From NCBI GenBank assembly GCA_014379045.1, contig JACMMK010000128.1, positions 1 through 33,039 on the forward strand: a stretch of 33,039 bases of DNA. Reading direction: 5' to 3'. A program made the translations under genes and the position numbers. This DNA comes from Burkholderiales bacterium. Its GTDB lineage: Bacteria; Pseudomonadota; Gammaproteobacteria; Burkholderiales; CAIKXV01. This document shows positions 7,589 through 15,562 of this stretch, one piece after another. The number at the start of each line of letters is the position of its first letter. Position 1 is the first letter of the stretch. The notes under the pieces are model-generated. The model had not been told where the DNA came from. It searched no databases and saw nothing but the letters and a program-made list of their open reading frames with translations.

Positions 7589-9151
7589 ATGAGCTTCGAC
7601 CGTCACGCTTTCATCAGCTACGCGCACATCGACAATGAACCTCTCACCCCGGAACAGAAGGGGTGGGTGACGCGGTTTCATGCGACGCTTGGTACGATGC
7701 TCAGCCAGCGTATCGGGCAGAAGGCAGACATCTGGCGCGACGATAAGTTGGCCGGCAACGACGTCTTTTCCGAGGAGATCGTCGACCAGTTCGCGCGCAC
7801 GGCACTGCTGATCTCGGTATTGACGCCGCGCTACCTGAAGTCCGAATGGTGTACCCGCGAGATCCGCGAGTTCTGCGCGGCGGCGGAGCGAACCGGCGGC
7901 TTGCTCGTCGACAACAAATGCCGGGTGTTCAAGGTGATCAAGACCCCGGTCGACAGCGAAGCGTGCCTGCCCCCGGTGATCGGCCAGGTACTCGGTTATG
8001 AATTCTTCGCACTCGACGAGGACCAGACGCCCCGCGATCTCGATCCGGTATTCGGCGATGCCTCACGCCAGGAGTTCCTGCGCAAGTTGAACAAGCTCGC
8101 GTGGGACATCGCGCAGTTATGGGAGCAGCTCGACGAACGCAGGACCGCGACCGCGGACGAGGTCGTGACGAACGGTCGCACCGAGGCAGCCACCACGCAG
8201 GCGCCGCGGGGTGTGCGCAAGCCGGCCGTCTTCCTGGCGCAGGTCAGCCGCGATCAGCGCGCCGCGCGCGAGATGATCGAAGCCGGTCTGAAGCGCCACG
8301 GTTATGTCGTGCTGCCCGACCGCCAGTTGCCGCTCGACGAGGAAATGTTCGTCTGCGCAGTGGAGTCGTGTCTGGCGCAGTGTGCATTCTCGATCCACCT
8401 GATCGGCAACGGTTACGGGGTGGTGCCCGACGGCCCCAGCCAGCGCTCGCTCGTCGTGCTGCAGAACGAACTCGCGGCCGCCCACAGCCGCGATCGAGGG
8501 TTGAAACGGCTGATCTGGATCCCGCCGGGCACCGCCGGGGAGCAACCGGCACAGCGGGCATTCATCGCCACGTTGCTCTCCGACGCCAGCGCGCAACTGG
8601 GTGCAGACCTGCTCACCGGAGATATCGAAAGCGTAAAAGGCGCGGTTCATGCTGCGCTTACCCGAATTGAACTCGCGCAGACGACCGAGCGCGCACGTGC
8701 ACCGGCAAACGGCGCCACCGAGTCGCACAAGGCCGTCTACCTGCTGTGCGATGAGCGCGATCGACGCGACATCGTGCCGCTGATTCGTCATTTGCGCAGT
8801 GCCGGCCTGGAGGTGACCACGCCGGTGTTCACCGGCGACGCCGCCACCGTGCGCGAGGCGAATCAGCAACGGCTCGCGACCTGCGATGCGGTGATCCTTT
8901 TTTATGGAGCGGGTGACGAGGCCTGGAAGTATCACCAGGAGAACGAGCTTCGGAAGATGGCCGGCTTGCATGTGTCGCACTCGGCACCGCCGGTCCATCT
9001 TTACGTCTCGGCTCCGGCGAGTCCGGACAAGGAACTGTTGGTTTCGTTGCAGGAGCCGAATCTGATCGACGGGTCGGGCGGCCTGGCGGTCGAAGCCCTC
9101 GCGCCGTTCATCGCGGCATTGCGATCGGGCGACGCGCTTTCATGCCGGTAA
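7589..9151 (+). CDS. Protein with TIR domain plus two further TIR-like domains
   Basis: The 520-aa protein has three alpha/beta units. Residues 5-180 are a classical TIR domain: HAFISYAHID (6-15), IWRDDKLAGND (48-58), LLISVLTPRYLKSEWC (73-88), with Glu91 in the S-x-WC-x-x-E motif at the expected catalytic position. Residues 212-365 open with AVFLAQVSRD and contain FSIHLIGNGYGVVP, a divergent TIR-like unit. Residues 380-515 open with KAVYLLCDERD and contain CDAVILFYG, a second divergent unit. Only the first unit has the WCxxE motif, so the others may serve in signalling or self-assembly rather than catalysis. The stop codon overlaps the start of the nSTAND gene by ten bases, implying coupled translation and a physical partnership. 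NADase activity is inferred from the family. Confidence 0.85.
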   Translation: MSFDRHAFISYAHIDNEPLTPEQKGWVTRFHATLGTMLSQRIGQKADIWRDDKLAGNDVFSEEIVDQFARTALLISVLTPRYLKSEWCTREIREFCAAAERTGGLLVDNKCRVFKVIKTPVDSEACLPPVIGQVLGYEFFALDEDQTPRDLDPVFGDASRQEFLRKLNKLAWDIAQLWEQLDERRTATADEVVTNGRTEAATTQAPRGVRKPAVFLAQVSRDQRAAREMIEAGLKRHGYVVLPDRQLPLDEEMFVCAVESCLAQCAFSIHLIGNGYGVVPDGPSQRSLVVLQNELAAAHSRDRGLKRLIWIPPGTAGEQPAQRAFIATLLSDASAQLGADLLTGDIESVKGAVHAALTRIELAQTTERARAPANGATESHKAVYLLCDERDRRDIVPLIRHLRSAGLEVTTPVFTGDAATVREANQQRLATCDAVILFYGAGDEAWKYHQENELRKMAGLHVSHSAPPVHLYVSAPASPDKELLVSLQEPNLIDGSGGLAVEALAPFIAALRSGDALSCR

Positions 9152-11307
9152 CCGGGTCTGAAGGCCTGCGCAGCGCCAGCGACCCGCGACATCAGCCCGG
9201 GTTCAATCCGTTTCCGGGGTTGCGACCGTTCCAGGAACACGAGGAGTATCTGTACTTCGGCCGCGAGCCGCAGGCCGATGCGCTGATCACGAGGCTCGCG
9301 GCAACGCACTTCCTCGCCGTGGTGGGCACGTCGGGGTCGGGCAAATCGTCGCTGGTCAACTGCGGACTGCGCCCTGCCCTCCACCGCGGCCTGATGACCA
9401 GCGCCGGCAGCGCGTGGCGCATGGCGTACCTGCGACCGGGCCTGGCACCGCTGACGTCGCTGGCCGAAGCGCTGGCGGCGCCCAACGTACTCTTTTCATC
9501 GGTCGACACGGGGGAGTTCAGCCAGGCCGAGCTGATCGAAAGCTCGTTGCGGGTGAGCAAACTAGGGCTGATCGATGCGTTCACCCAGGCGCGGCTGCCC
9601 GCGCACACGAACCTGCTGATCGTGGTCGACCAGTTCGAAGAGCTGTTCCGCTATCGCGCGCTGGCTAGCGCCGGCCGGGTCGATGAGGCACGCGTGCGCG
9701 AGGACGCGACCGCGTTCATGAATCTTCTGCTCGAGGTGCCGGAACATCCGAACCTGCCGATCTTCGTCGTGTTGACGATGCGCTCCGACTTTCTCGGCGA
9801 TTGCGCGCAGTTCTTCGGCCTTCCCGAGGCGATCAATCGCGGCCAGTATCTCGTACCCAGGATGACGCGCGAGGAGCGTCGCACCGCGATTTCCGGTCCG
9901 ATCGGTGTCGGCGGCGCGGAGATCGACCCGGTACTGTTGACGCGCCTGGTCAACGACGTCGGTGACAACCCTGATCAGTTGTCCCAACTGCAGCACGCGA
10001 TGAATCGTACGTGGGCCGGGTGGCGCGACGAGTGCGAGCGCGACGCCGGCACCGCCGTGCCAATCAGCCTGCGCCACTACGAGGCAATCGGCACCATCGC
10101 CCAGGCACTGAACCAGCATGCCGAAGAGGCTTTCGACGCGCTTCCGACCATCCGGGCGCAGATGCTGTGCGAAGCGCTGTTCCGGGCGATCACCGACCGT
10201 CGACTCGACGCACGCGGCACCCGTCGACCCACCCGGCTCGACACGCTCTGCGCGATCACCGAGGCCGATGCCGACACGTTGATCGAGGTGATCGACGTCT
10301 TTCGTGATCCGCGCTGTGCATTCCTGATGCCTCCGGCAGGCGAGCCGATCGATGCCGATACCGTGATCGACATCTCGCACGAAAGCCTGATGCGGGTGTG
10401 GACGCGTCTGCGCCAATGGGGCGAGGAGGAAGCGCTGTCGGCGCGCGTGCTACGACGTCTCGCGAAGACCGCGGAACTCAACGCGGCCGGCCAGGCGAAC
10501 CTGCTGCGTAATCCTGAGCTGCAGGTGGCGCTCGATTGGCGCCGCCAGGAAAAACCGAACGAGGCATGGGCCTCGCGCTATCACCCCGTATTGGACGATG
10601 CGCTGAAACTGATCGACGCGAGTCAGGCGATGGTCGAGCATGAAGAAGCGGAGGACGCGCGCAGGCGTGCCGAGGAAGCCCACCTGCGGGCGGAGATCGC
10701 GCATTCGGGTCGCCGCCGCCGCTTCTGGATGGGAGCAACGACGCTGTTCATTCTCGTCGTCACTATCGGCTCGTACTTCGTCTATCTGCAACAGAAGGCG
10801 ATCAGCGCCGAGCGGGCGGCGTTCGAAAGCGAAAAGACCGCCCTCGCCGCGAAGATTGCCTTCGAGGCGGAGCGCTCGCGCGTGAGAATCCTGGACGCCG
10901 AAAGCAGGGACGCCCAGAACCAGCTCGCCGCGGCATACCAAGCGGCGCCAAATCTGGTGAAAGGGGTGTCGGGCGCACCTGCCACCGCGACAGTGGTTTA
11001 TCTGCAAGTTCCTGCCGGACAGAATCGCGCTGAGGCGCAATCGGTGCAGAAACAATTGCAGGGCGCCGGGTACAAAGCGCCCGGCGTCGAGGGGGTGAGC
11101 GTCAGCCCACGAAATTTCGAGCTACGCTATTTCCGCGAAGAAGATGAGAACAGTGCGCGCAAGGTGGCCGAACTGGTGCGTAGATGGACTTCAAGCGACC
11201 TGCGTCTGGTCCGCGTTCCCGGCTTCGAGACGCGCTCGCGATTGCAGCAGTTCGAGCTCTGGTTTCCTGCGCAGGACGCCGCTGCGCCAGCGCGCACGCG
11301 GAACTGA
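9142..11307 (+). CDS. nSTAND-type P-loop NTPase with transmembrane helix
   Basis: This 721-aa protein starts with the NPFPGLRPF and YFGREPQ motifs typical of novel STAND NTPases. The Walker A is GTSGSGKSS (62-70) and the Walker B is LLIVVDQFEELF (158-169, Asp163). A helical winged-helix-like region follows to about residue 510. A basic stretch (RRRRF) leads into one membrane span at about 530-550. Beyond it are a coiled-coil segment rich in Glu/Ala (about 553-600) and a compact domain (about 612-715) with AEAQSVQKQLQGAGY and a repeated beta-alpha pattern, predicted to be outside the inner membrane. STAND proteins are ATP-driven sensors that oligomerise on ligand binding and activate effectors. 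Ten-base overlap with the triple-TIR gene suggests the TIR protein is the effector. Usual WD40 or TPR sensor repeats are absent. Confidence 0.9.
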   Translation: MPVTGSEGLRSASDPRHQPGFNPFPGLRPFQEHEEYLYFGREPQADALITRLAATHFLAVVGTSGSGKSSLVNCGLRPALHRGLMTSAGSAWRMAYLRPGLAPLTSLAEALAAPNVLFSSVDTGEFSQAELIESSLRVSKLGLIDAFTQARLPAHTNLLIVVDQFEELFRYRALASAGRVDEARVREDATAFMNLLLEVPEHPNLPIFVVLTMRSDFLGDCAQFFGLPEAINRGQYLVPRMTREERRTAISGPIGVGGAEIDPVLLTRLVNDVGDNPDQLSQLQHAMNRTWAGWRDECERDAGTAVPISLRHYEAIGTIAQALNQHAEEAFDALPTIRAQMLCEALFRAITDRRLDARGTRRPTRLDTLCAITEADADTLIEVIDVFRDPRCAFLMPPAGEPIDADTVIDISHESLMRVWTRLRQWGEEEALSARVLRRLAKTAELNAAGQANLLRNPELQVALDWRRQEKPNEAWASRYHPVLDDALKLIDASQAMVEHEEAEDARRRAEEAHLRAEIAHSGRRRRFWMGATTLFILVVTIGSYFVYLQQKAISAERAAFESEKTALAAKIAFEAERSRVRILDAESRDAQNQLAAAYQAAPNLVKGVSGAPATATVVYLQVPAGQNRAEAQSVQKQLQGAGYKAPGVEGVSVSPRNFELRYFREEDENSARKVAELVRRWTSSDLRLVRVPGFETRSRLQQFELWFPAQDAAAPARTRN

Positions 11308-11345
11308 ACGCGGCGGCGGACTCAGCCAATGTCCGCGCGGCCCGG

Positions 11346-11783
11346 TCAGTGGTAAAGCGCCCGCTCGACCGTGGAGGCAACAGGACTCTCTTCCATCCCC
11401 AGCGAACGCCACCGCTTGATCCCACCCGACAGTTCCAGGACCTTCAATCCCCGCAACGACAGCAGATGGGCTGCGCGCGCCGACAACGTGCTCCATTCGT
11501 CCCAGCAATACACCACCATGGTCGCGTCCGAGGGCAATTGACGCCACCTGACCTCGAGTTCTTCGACCGACAGGATGCGCGCATCAGGCAACGTGCTGCG
11601 CAACATTTCCTTGGGGCTATTGCGCACATCGATGACGATCAGCTTGTCACCCAGGCGTTTTCGCAACCCCGCTAGGGCTGCGGGCTCGATCGTACTTATT
11701 TCGACGGACCGTTGGTCGGCGCGAACGCAACGCGGAGCCGAACCGCTCACCATTACTTCCAGACCCTTCCATGTGTCCATCAT
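11346..11783 (-). CDS. Rhodanese-like sulfurtransferase domain protein
   Basis: The 145-aa product is a single rhodanese domain covering residues 30-130. It contains LIVIDVRNSPKEML, ATMVVYCWDEW with the putative persulfide-carrying Cys93, a following SARAAHLL helix and the terminal LELSGGIKRWRSLG motif. No signal peptide is visible, so it should be cytosolic. Family members transfer sulfane sulfur to cyanide or other nucleophilic acceptors, but the physiological partner cannot be told here. It is convergent with the nSTAND gene (38-bp gap) and lies downstream of a terminator-like hairpin that separates it from the fasciclin gene. It is probably transcribed on its own. Confidence 0.88.
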   Translation of the reverse strand: MMDTWKGLEVMVSGSAPRCVRADQRSVEISTIEPAALAGLRKRLGDKLIVIDVRNSPKEMLRSTLPDARILSVEELEVRWRQLPSDATMVVYCWDEWSTLSARAAHLLSLRGLKVLELSGGIKRWRSLGMEESPVASTVERALYH

Positions 11784-11817
11784 TGTCAGCCTCGCGATCG
11801 AACCAGGTAAGAAAAGA

Positions 11818-11839
11818 CCGCTGCGGAAATCCGCAGCGG
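11818..11839 (-). terminator. Rho-independent terminator downstream of the fasciclin gene
   Basis: A perfect 9-bp GC-rich stem (CCGCTGCGG / CCGCAGCGG) encloses a 4-nt loop. On the minus strand it is followed directly by TCTTTTCTT. It sits about 120 bp after the fasciclin stop and 34 bp before the rhodanese start, so it should end fasciclin transcription. Attenuation of rhodanese is an alternative reading. Confidence 0.75.
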
Positions 11840-11865
11840 CAAACGCACCGATTGATGAGGGGGGG

Positions 11866-11928
11866 TGATCTGCAGGCCATTACGCCGGTTCCCTGGCGCG
11901 GCTTGCCGGCGCGCCAAGGTGCAGATCA
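11866..11928. repeat. Nested inverted repeat, strong hairpin in 3' UTR
   Basis: An outer arm TGATCTGCA (11866-11874) pairs with TGCAGATCA (11920-11928). Directly inside its 3' arm, an inner arm 11891-11900 pairs with 11910-11919 (ten pairs in the minus-strand RNA, one of them G-U). The two stems stack into about 19 pairs with a 16-nt one-sided bulge. There is no U-tract. It lies between the fasciclin stop and the terminator and may stabilise the mRNA 3' end. Confidence 0.55.
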
Positions 11929-11958
11929 TCGGTGCGGGAGGGAGCATTTAATTGATGA

Positions 11959-12447
11959 TTACTTCGGCAGAATGACGGAGTCGATCACGTGAATGACGCC
12001 ATTGCTGGCCATCACATCGGCGCTGATTACCTTGGCACCGTTGACGGTCACGCCGCCCGCGGTATCGAGCCTCACGTCCTGCCCGTTGACTGTCTTGACG
12101 CCGCCCGCCTTTACATCCTTCGCAAGCACTCGGCCCGGAACGACGTGATAGGTCAGTACGGCGGCCAACTTCTCTTTGTCTTTAGCCAGCCCATCCAGCG
12201 TGGCTTTCGGCACTTTTGCAAACGCCTCGTCGGTCGGGGCGAAGACCGTGAACGGGCCCTTGCCTTTGAGGGTGTCGACCAGGCCGGCCTGTTTGATCAG
12301 GCTGACAAGCGTCTTGAACGAGCCGTTCTTGGCCGCGGTGTCGACGATGTCCATGTTCGCCATATCGGCAGCGGAAGCCGTTGCAGCAGCAATACCCAGG
12401 GTCATTGCAGCACTCAGGTTGAGGGCGATTGAACGCAGTGATTTCAT
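11959..12447 (-). CDS. Secreted fasciclin (FAS1) domain protein
   Basis: The product (162 aa) has an N-terminal Sec signal peptide (MKSLRSIALNLSAAMTLG, cleavage after ATASA). One FAS1 domain follows with the two conserved boxes: GPFTVFAPTDEAF and the C-terminal NGVIHVIDSVILP, and YHVVPGRV between them. FAS1 proteins are exported adhesion-type or cell-surface proteins; the ligand is unknown. The ATG at 12447 is preferred over one four codons upstream because GGAGAA precedes it at six bases. It is divergent from the TetR gene, with a shared regulatory region, and ends before a hairpin and terminator, so it is probably monocistronic. Confidence 0.93.
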   Translation of the reverse strand: MKSLRSIALNLSAAMTLGIAAATASAADMANMDIVDTAAKNGSFKTLVSLIKQAGLVDTLKGKGPFTVFAPTDEAFAKVPKATLDGLAKDKEKLAAVLTYHVVPGRVLAKDVKAGGVKTVNGQDVRLDTAGGVTVNGAKVISADVMASNGVIHVIDSVILPK

Positions 12448-12534
12448 GATGTTCTCCATTTCTTCAGATACGGTTAAGGAAACGATTCGGTTGCGCGGAA
12501 GCCTTTTGTCCTAGCCAGAAACGCAACGGTCGAA

Positions 12535-12564
12535 TTGTGACTCATTAGTCATTTTTTGTACAAT
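12535..12564 (+). promoter_or_regulatory. Sigma70-like promoter with embedded palindromes
   Basis: TTGTGA (12535-12540) and TACAAT (12559-12564) are spaced by 18 bp and point toward the TetR gene. The palindrome TGACT-CATT-AGTCA (12538-12551) lies across the -35 and spacer, and TTGTACAA (12556-12563) covers the -10. Both are candidate TetR operators, and the layout would allow control of the divergent fasciclin gene as well. Promoter and operator function are inferred. Confidence 0.5.
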
Positions 12565-12619
12565 AAAGTTCTATGATCGAGGCATCCAGCCCAACAGGCA
12601 CTGAGCGGGCGCCATACAA

Positions 12620-13216
12620 ATGAGACTTTCATTTAAGAAACAGCAGTTTGAAGCCCGGGCCGATGCGATTCTCGACGCCGTGAACCTCCTTCTCGCGAAG
12701 AAGGGATTCGACTTGATGACGATGGACGACGTCGCCGCCGAAGTCGGCATCGCGAAGGGCAGCCTGTACAAACACTTCGCGTCGAAGGAGAGCCTTGCCG
12801 CCGCCGCGCTGTGTCGGATGACCCGCGAGACGATCGAGATCCTGGCGGGTCTAGCCTCCGATCTGACCCCGCTCGAGAAGCTGAAGGCGACGCTGCGCTG
12901 GGCACTCGAGCGCCGTCTGCAGGGCGCCGTGCCGCACCTGCCTTCGACCAGTGTCGCGCTGCAGCGCAGCCTCATGCTCAACATCAGCTACGTTCGATTG
13001 ATCATGAAACTCAACGCCGAACTGAAGCTGCTGGTGATCGCGGCGCAGAATGAAGGGTCGCTCGACCGCAGCCTGCCCCACGAAGTGATCCTCTATACGA
13101 TCTATGCGCGCTCTTGCGATCCGACGCTCGAGTTCCTGCGCACTACCGGCCGGTACAACGACGAGCAGACTGTCGCGTACCTCGTGCGTACCTGCTTCGA
13201 AGGGCTGAACGGCTAG
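12620..13216 (+). CDS. TetR/AcrR family transcriptional regulator
   Basis: The 198-aa protein has an N-terminal TetR helix-turn-helix at about residues 15-60. The segment MTMDDVAAEVGIAKGSLYKHF is the typical recognition motif. The C-terminal 130 residues are helical and form the ligand-binding and dimerisation part; the inducer is unknown. It is divergently oriented to the fasciclin gene, and palindromes in its promoter suggest autorepression and control of that neighbour. It is convergent with the EamA transporter gene (33-bp gap), so the two are not one operon. Confidence 0.92.
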   Translation: MRLSFKKQQFEARADAILDAVNLLLAKKGFDLMTMDDVAAEVGIAKGSLYKHFASKESLAAAALCRMTRETIEILAGLASDLTPLEKLKATLRWALERRLQGAVPHLPSTSVALQRSLMLNISYVRLIMKLNAELKLLVIAAQNEGSLDRSLPHEVILYTIYARSCDPTLEFLRTTGRYNDEQTVAYLVRTCFEGLNG

Positions 13217-13249
13217 GAGGTCGTCGGAACGCTTTGACGCGGGTGCGTA

Positions 13250-14194
13250 TCACGCCGGCGCGTCGGGCGCGGATTCGCGCGCACGCGCGCCATGGGCGGT
13301 AAATCGCGTCAGCAGGATGCCCGCGAAGATCAGCGCGATGCCGAACAGATGGAACGTCTCGACTGCTTCATCCAGCCACAGCCAGCCCATCAACGGCGTG
13401 TAGACCGGCATCAGGTACATGAACGGTCCGGCGCGGCTCGCGCCGAGAATCTGAACGCCCTTGTTCCAGCAGAAATAGGCGAGCACCGTCGCGCCGACAC
13501 TGATATACACGACCGCCGCCAGCAGCTGCGATGACCACACGAAGCGCGCACCCGACGCGAATTCTGCCGCAGCCAGCGGCAACGCGCACAGCGCGCCGAG
13601 CGTCGATATCGCACAGAGCAGGGTCGCCGCCGGCAATCCCGGCGGTCGCCAGCGCAGGCAGATCGTGTAGAACGCCAAGCTCACGGTGCCCAGCAGGATC
13701 CACATGTCGCCGACGTTCAGGGTCCAACCCGCGACAGCCTCAGGATGGCCGCGGGTGACGATCCACAATGCTCCGCTCAGCGCGATGACCACCCCGGCGA
13801 GCACCGCCTTAGTGAGTTTCTCGCCTATCACCAGCCACGCGATCAGGAGAATGAACACCGGCGTGGTGGCGTTGAGCAGCGATGCAGTCGTCGCGGTCGT
13901 CGTGCGCAGCCCGATGTATACCGGCAAGTGCTGCAGGACGCTCGCCAACAGCGCCAGGACGAGCAGGACACCCCATGACCGGCGCAGCAACGCCCAGTGC
14001 TGCACGATCGACCGTCGGCTGTAGACCAGCAGTATCACCGCCGAGATCGCCCAGCGCAGGAAGGTGATGCCCGCGGGCGGCGCATCGAAACGGATCATCC
14101 GCCCGATCACCCAGTTGCCGGCCCACGAGGCGACGGCCAGTGCGAGCAGGCCGGAGGCGATCCAGGCGCGCCCGTCTACCCGCGTGCTCGTCAC
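13250..14194 (-). CDS. EamA/DMT superfamily transporter
   Basis: The product (about 314 aa) has ten predicted membrane helices arranged as two EamA repeats. Typical features are GNWVIGRMIRFDAPP and FLRWAISAVIL in the first half, LNATTPVFILLIAWLVIGEKLT near the end of the first repeat, and FMYLMPVYTPLMGWLWLDEAVE in the second. DMT proteins of this type export metabolites such as amino acids or related compounds; the substrate is not predictable. GTG at 14194 was chosen because it lies just before the first span; a GTG at 14245 would add 17 residues and neither has a strong ribosome-binding site. It follows the M24 gene by 72 bp on the same strand and may be cotranscribed. Confidence 0.88.
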   Translation of the reverse strand: MTSTRVDGRAWIASGLLALAVASWAGNWVIGRMIRFDAPPAGITFLRWAISAVILLVYSRRSIVQHWALLRRSWGVLLVLALLASVLQHLPVYIGLRTTTATTASLLNATTPVFILLIAWLVIGEKLTKAVLAGVVIALSGALWIVTRGHPEAVAGWTLNVGDMWILLGTVSLAFYTICLRWRPPGLPAATLLCAISTLGALCALPLAAAEFASGARFVWSSQLLAAVVYISVGATVLAYFCWNKGVQILGASRAGPFMYLMPVYTPLMGWLWLDEAVETFHLFGIALIFAGILLTRFTAHGARARESAPDAPA

Positions 14195-14266
14195 CCCTGC
14201 GCAGCGCGGGGTACCCGCAGAGCCACGCAGCGCGCGCCGCAGCACGCGCTGGGGCTCGCGGCGGAT

Positions 14267-15469
14267 TCAGCCGACACGAAAGAACCCGCGCGGTGAACGA
14301 TGCAGACTTTCGCAACCGGTCGCGGTGATGCGCACCAGCTCGCCGACCTGCACACCGGCCGGTCGCGCGCGGTCGATCACGTTCGGCTGCACCACCATCG
14401 TCATGTTCTCGGCAAGCACGAAGTCGGGAAGCGGCCCGGCGGGACGGCTGCGCGTGCCCAGGATCGGCGGAAAGTATCCGCCGCCGAACCCGTGGACCAG
14501 GTCATCGCAGATGGTGAAGCCCCGCTCCTCGATCACCGAGGTAGCGTCGACGATCTCCGCCATTGTGCATCTGGGGCGCATCACGCGCGTCACCGCATCG
14601 TAGGCCGCCTCCGCCGTGTCGAACAGATCGCGGTACAGCGCAGTCGGCTCGGCGCCGACCGCGAACGTGCGCAGCACCTGCCCGCCATAATCCCAGAACG
14701 CGCCGGTGATCTCGGTGAATACGCAGTCGCCGGCGCGCACGATGCGGTTCATTGGATGCTGCCGTGGCACGAAGCAGTCGGGGTCCGCCATCGCGGTGAC
14801 ACCGAAGTAATGGAGGAAGGTCGTGCCGCCGAACGGCACATAGGCGCGCTCGACGATGTCGCCGAGCTCGCGTTCGTTCAGCCCGGGTGCGAGCTGTTCG
14901 CGCAAGGCACCGATCGACGCATCGCAGAACGCCGCGCCGATGCGCAGCCAATCGAGCTCCTCCGCCGACTTGGTGAGGCGCAGCCGCCCGTACTCGGCGT
15001 TCAGGTCGACGATGTCGGGAAAGCTCGACGCGAGCTTGCGATACTTGCCGAAATTGAACACCCCGATGATGCCGATGCGACGCGCTGCGCGTCGCTTGAG
15101 TTCCGCGATCACCTTGTCGACGCTGCGGTGCTCGCTCCACTCGACATCGCAGTCCCACGCGATCTGCTTGGCGAGGGGCGCATGGTTCACCCACTCGACG
15201 AACATCTTCGGCCGCTCACGGGGGTCGACCACCACGATCTGCTCGGTGGTCGTGACCCACCCGGTGACCCAGGACACGCCGGTACCGGCGCGCTGTTCGC
15301 CGCAGACCAGCAGTTGGTCCACCTCGTGCTTGTGCATCAGCGCGCCGAGCGCGACGCGGCGGCGCGCGATTTCGGCGTCCGAGAAGCGCGGGAACGGTTG
15401 CTCGAGAATCGCACGCAGTCGCGATTCGAGATTCAGGCAGGCAGAATCGGCTGGAATGCGCGATGTCAT
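14267..15469 (-). CDS. M24 (creatinase-like) family protein lacking metal ligands
   Basis: The 400-aa protein has the M24B layout: a creatinase N-terminal domain (about 30-165) and a pita-bread catalytic domain (about 170-400). Compared with metal-dependent aminopeptidases, expected ligands are replaced: Glu253 (TEITG) and Gln264 (GGQVLRTF) at the two Asp positions, Gln361 (VVQPNV) at the first Glu, and VGEL (375-378) at the last Glu. His326 in HGFGGGY remains. Creatinase also works without metal on this fold, so hydrolysis of a small C-N substrate is plausible and peptidase action unlikely. ATG at 15469 has GGAG six bases upstream. The gene is divergent from a Bug receptor, suggesting uptake and use of the same compound. 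Confidence 0.85.
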   Translation of the reverse strand: MTSRIPADSACLNLESRLRAILEQPFPRFSDAEIARRRVALGALMHKHEVDQLLVCGEQRAGTGVSWVTGWVTTTEQIVVVDPRERPKMFVEWVNHAPLAKQIAWDCDVEWSEHRSVDKVIAELKRRAARRIGIIGVFNFGKYRKLASSFPDIVDLNAEYGRLRLTKSAEELDWLRIGAAFCDASIGALREQLAPGLNERELGDIVERAYVPFGGTTFLHYFGVTAMADPDCFVPRQHPMNRIVRAGDCVFTEITGAFWDYGGQVLRTFAVGAEPTALYRDLFDTAEAAYDAVTRVMRPRCTMAEIVDATSVIEERGFTICDDLVHGFGGGYFPPILGTRSRPAGPLPDFVLAENMTMVVQPNVIDRARPAGVQVGELVRITATGCESLHRSPRGFFRVG

Positions 15470-15562
15470 GAAGTCTCCGGGCGCTGTCGCGTCGTGCGTG
15501 GACATGAAAAACCGTCGGGTGGACGCCAAACGCCGCCGGCCAGACATCGAAGGGCGTCCGTG

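Noticed and set aside
1..11307. CBASS system
   Set aside because: A patatin and TIR proteins are present, but no CD-NTase or Cap accessory gene is found in the window; it could only be revived by a gene upstream of base 1.
11316..11336. Terminator between the nSTAND and rhodanese genes
   Set aside because: The stem is only six pairs with a nine-base loop and there is no U-tract in either direction.
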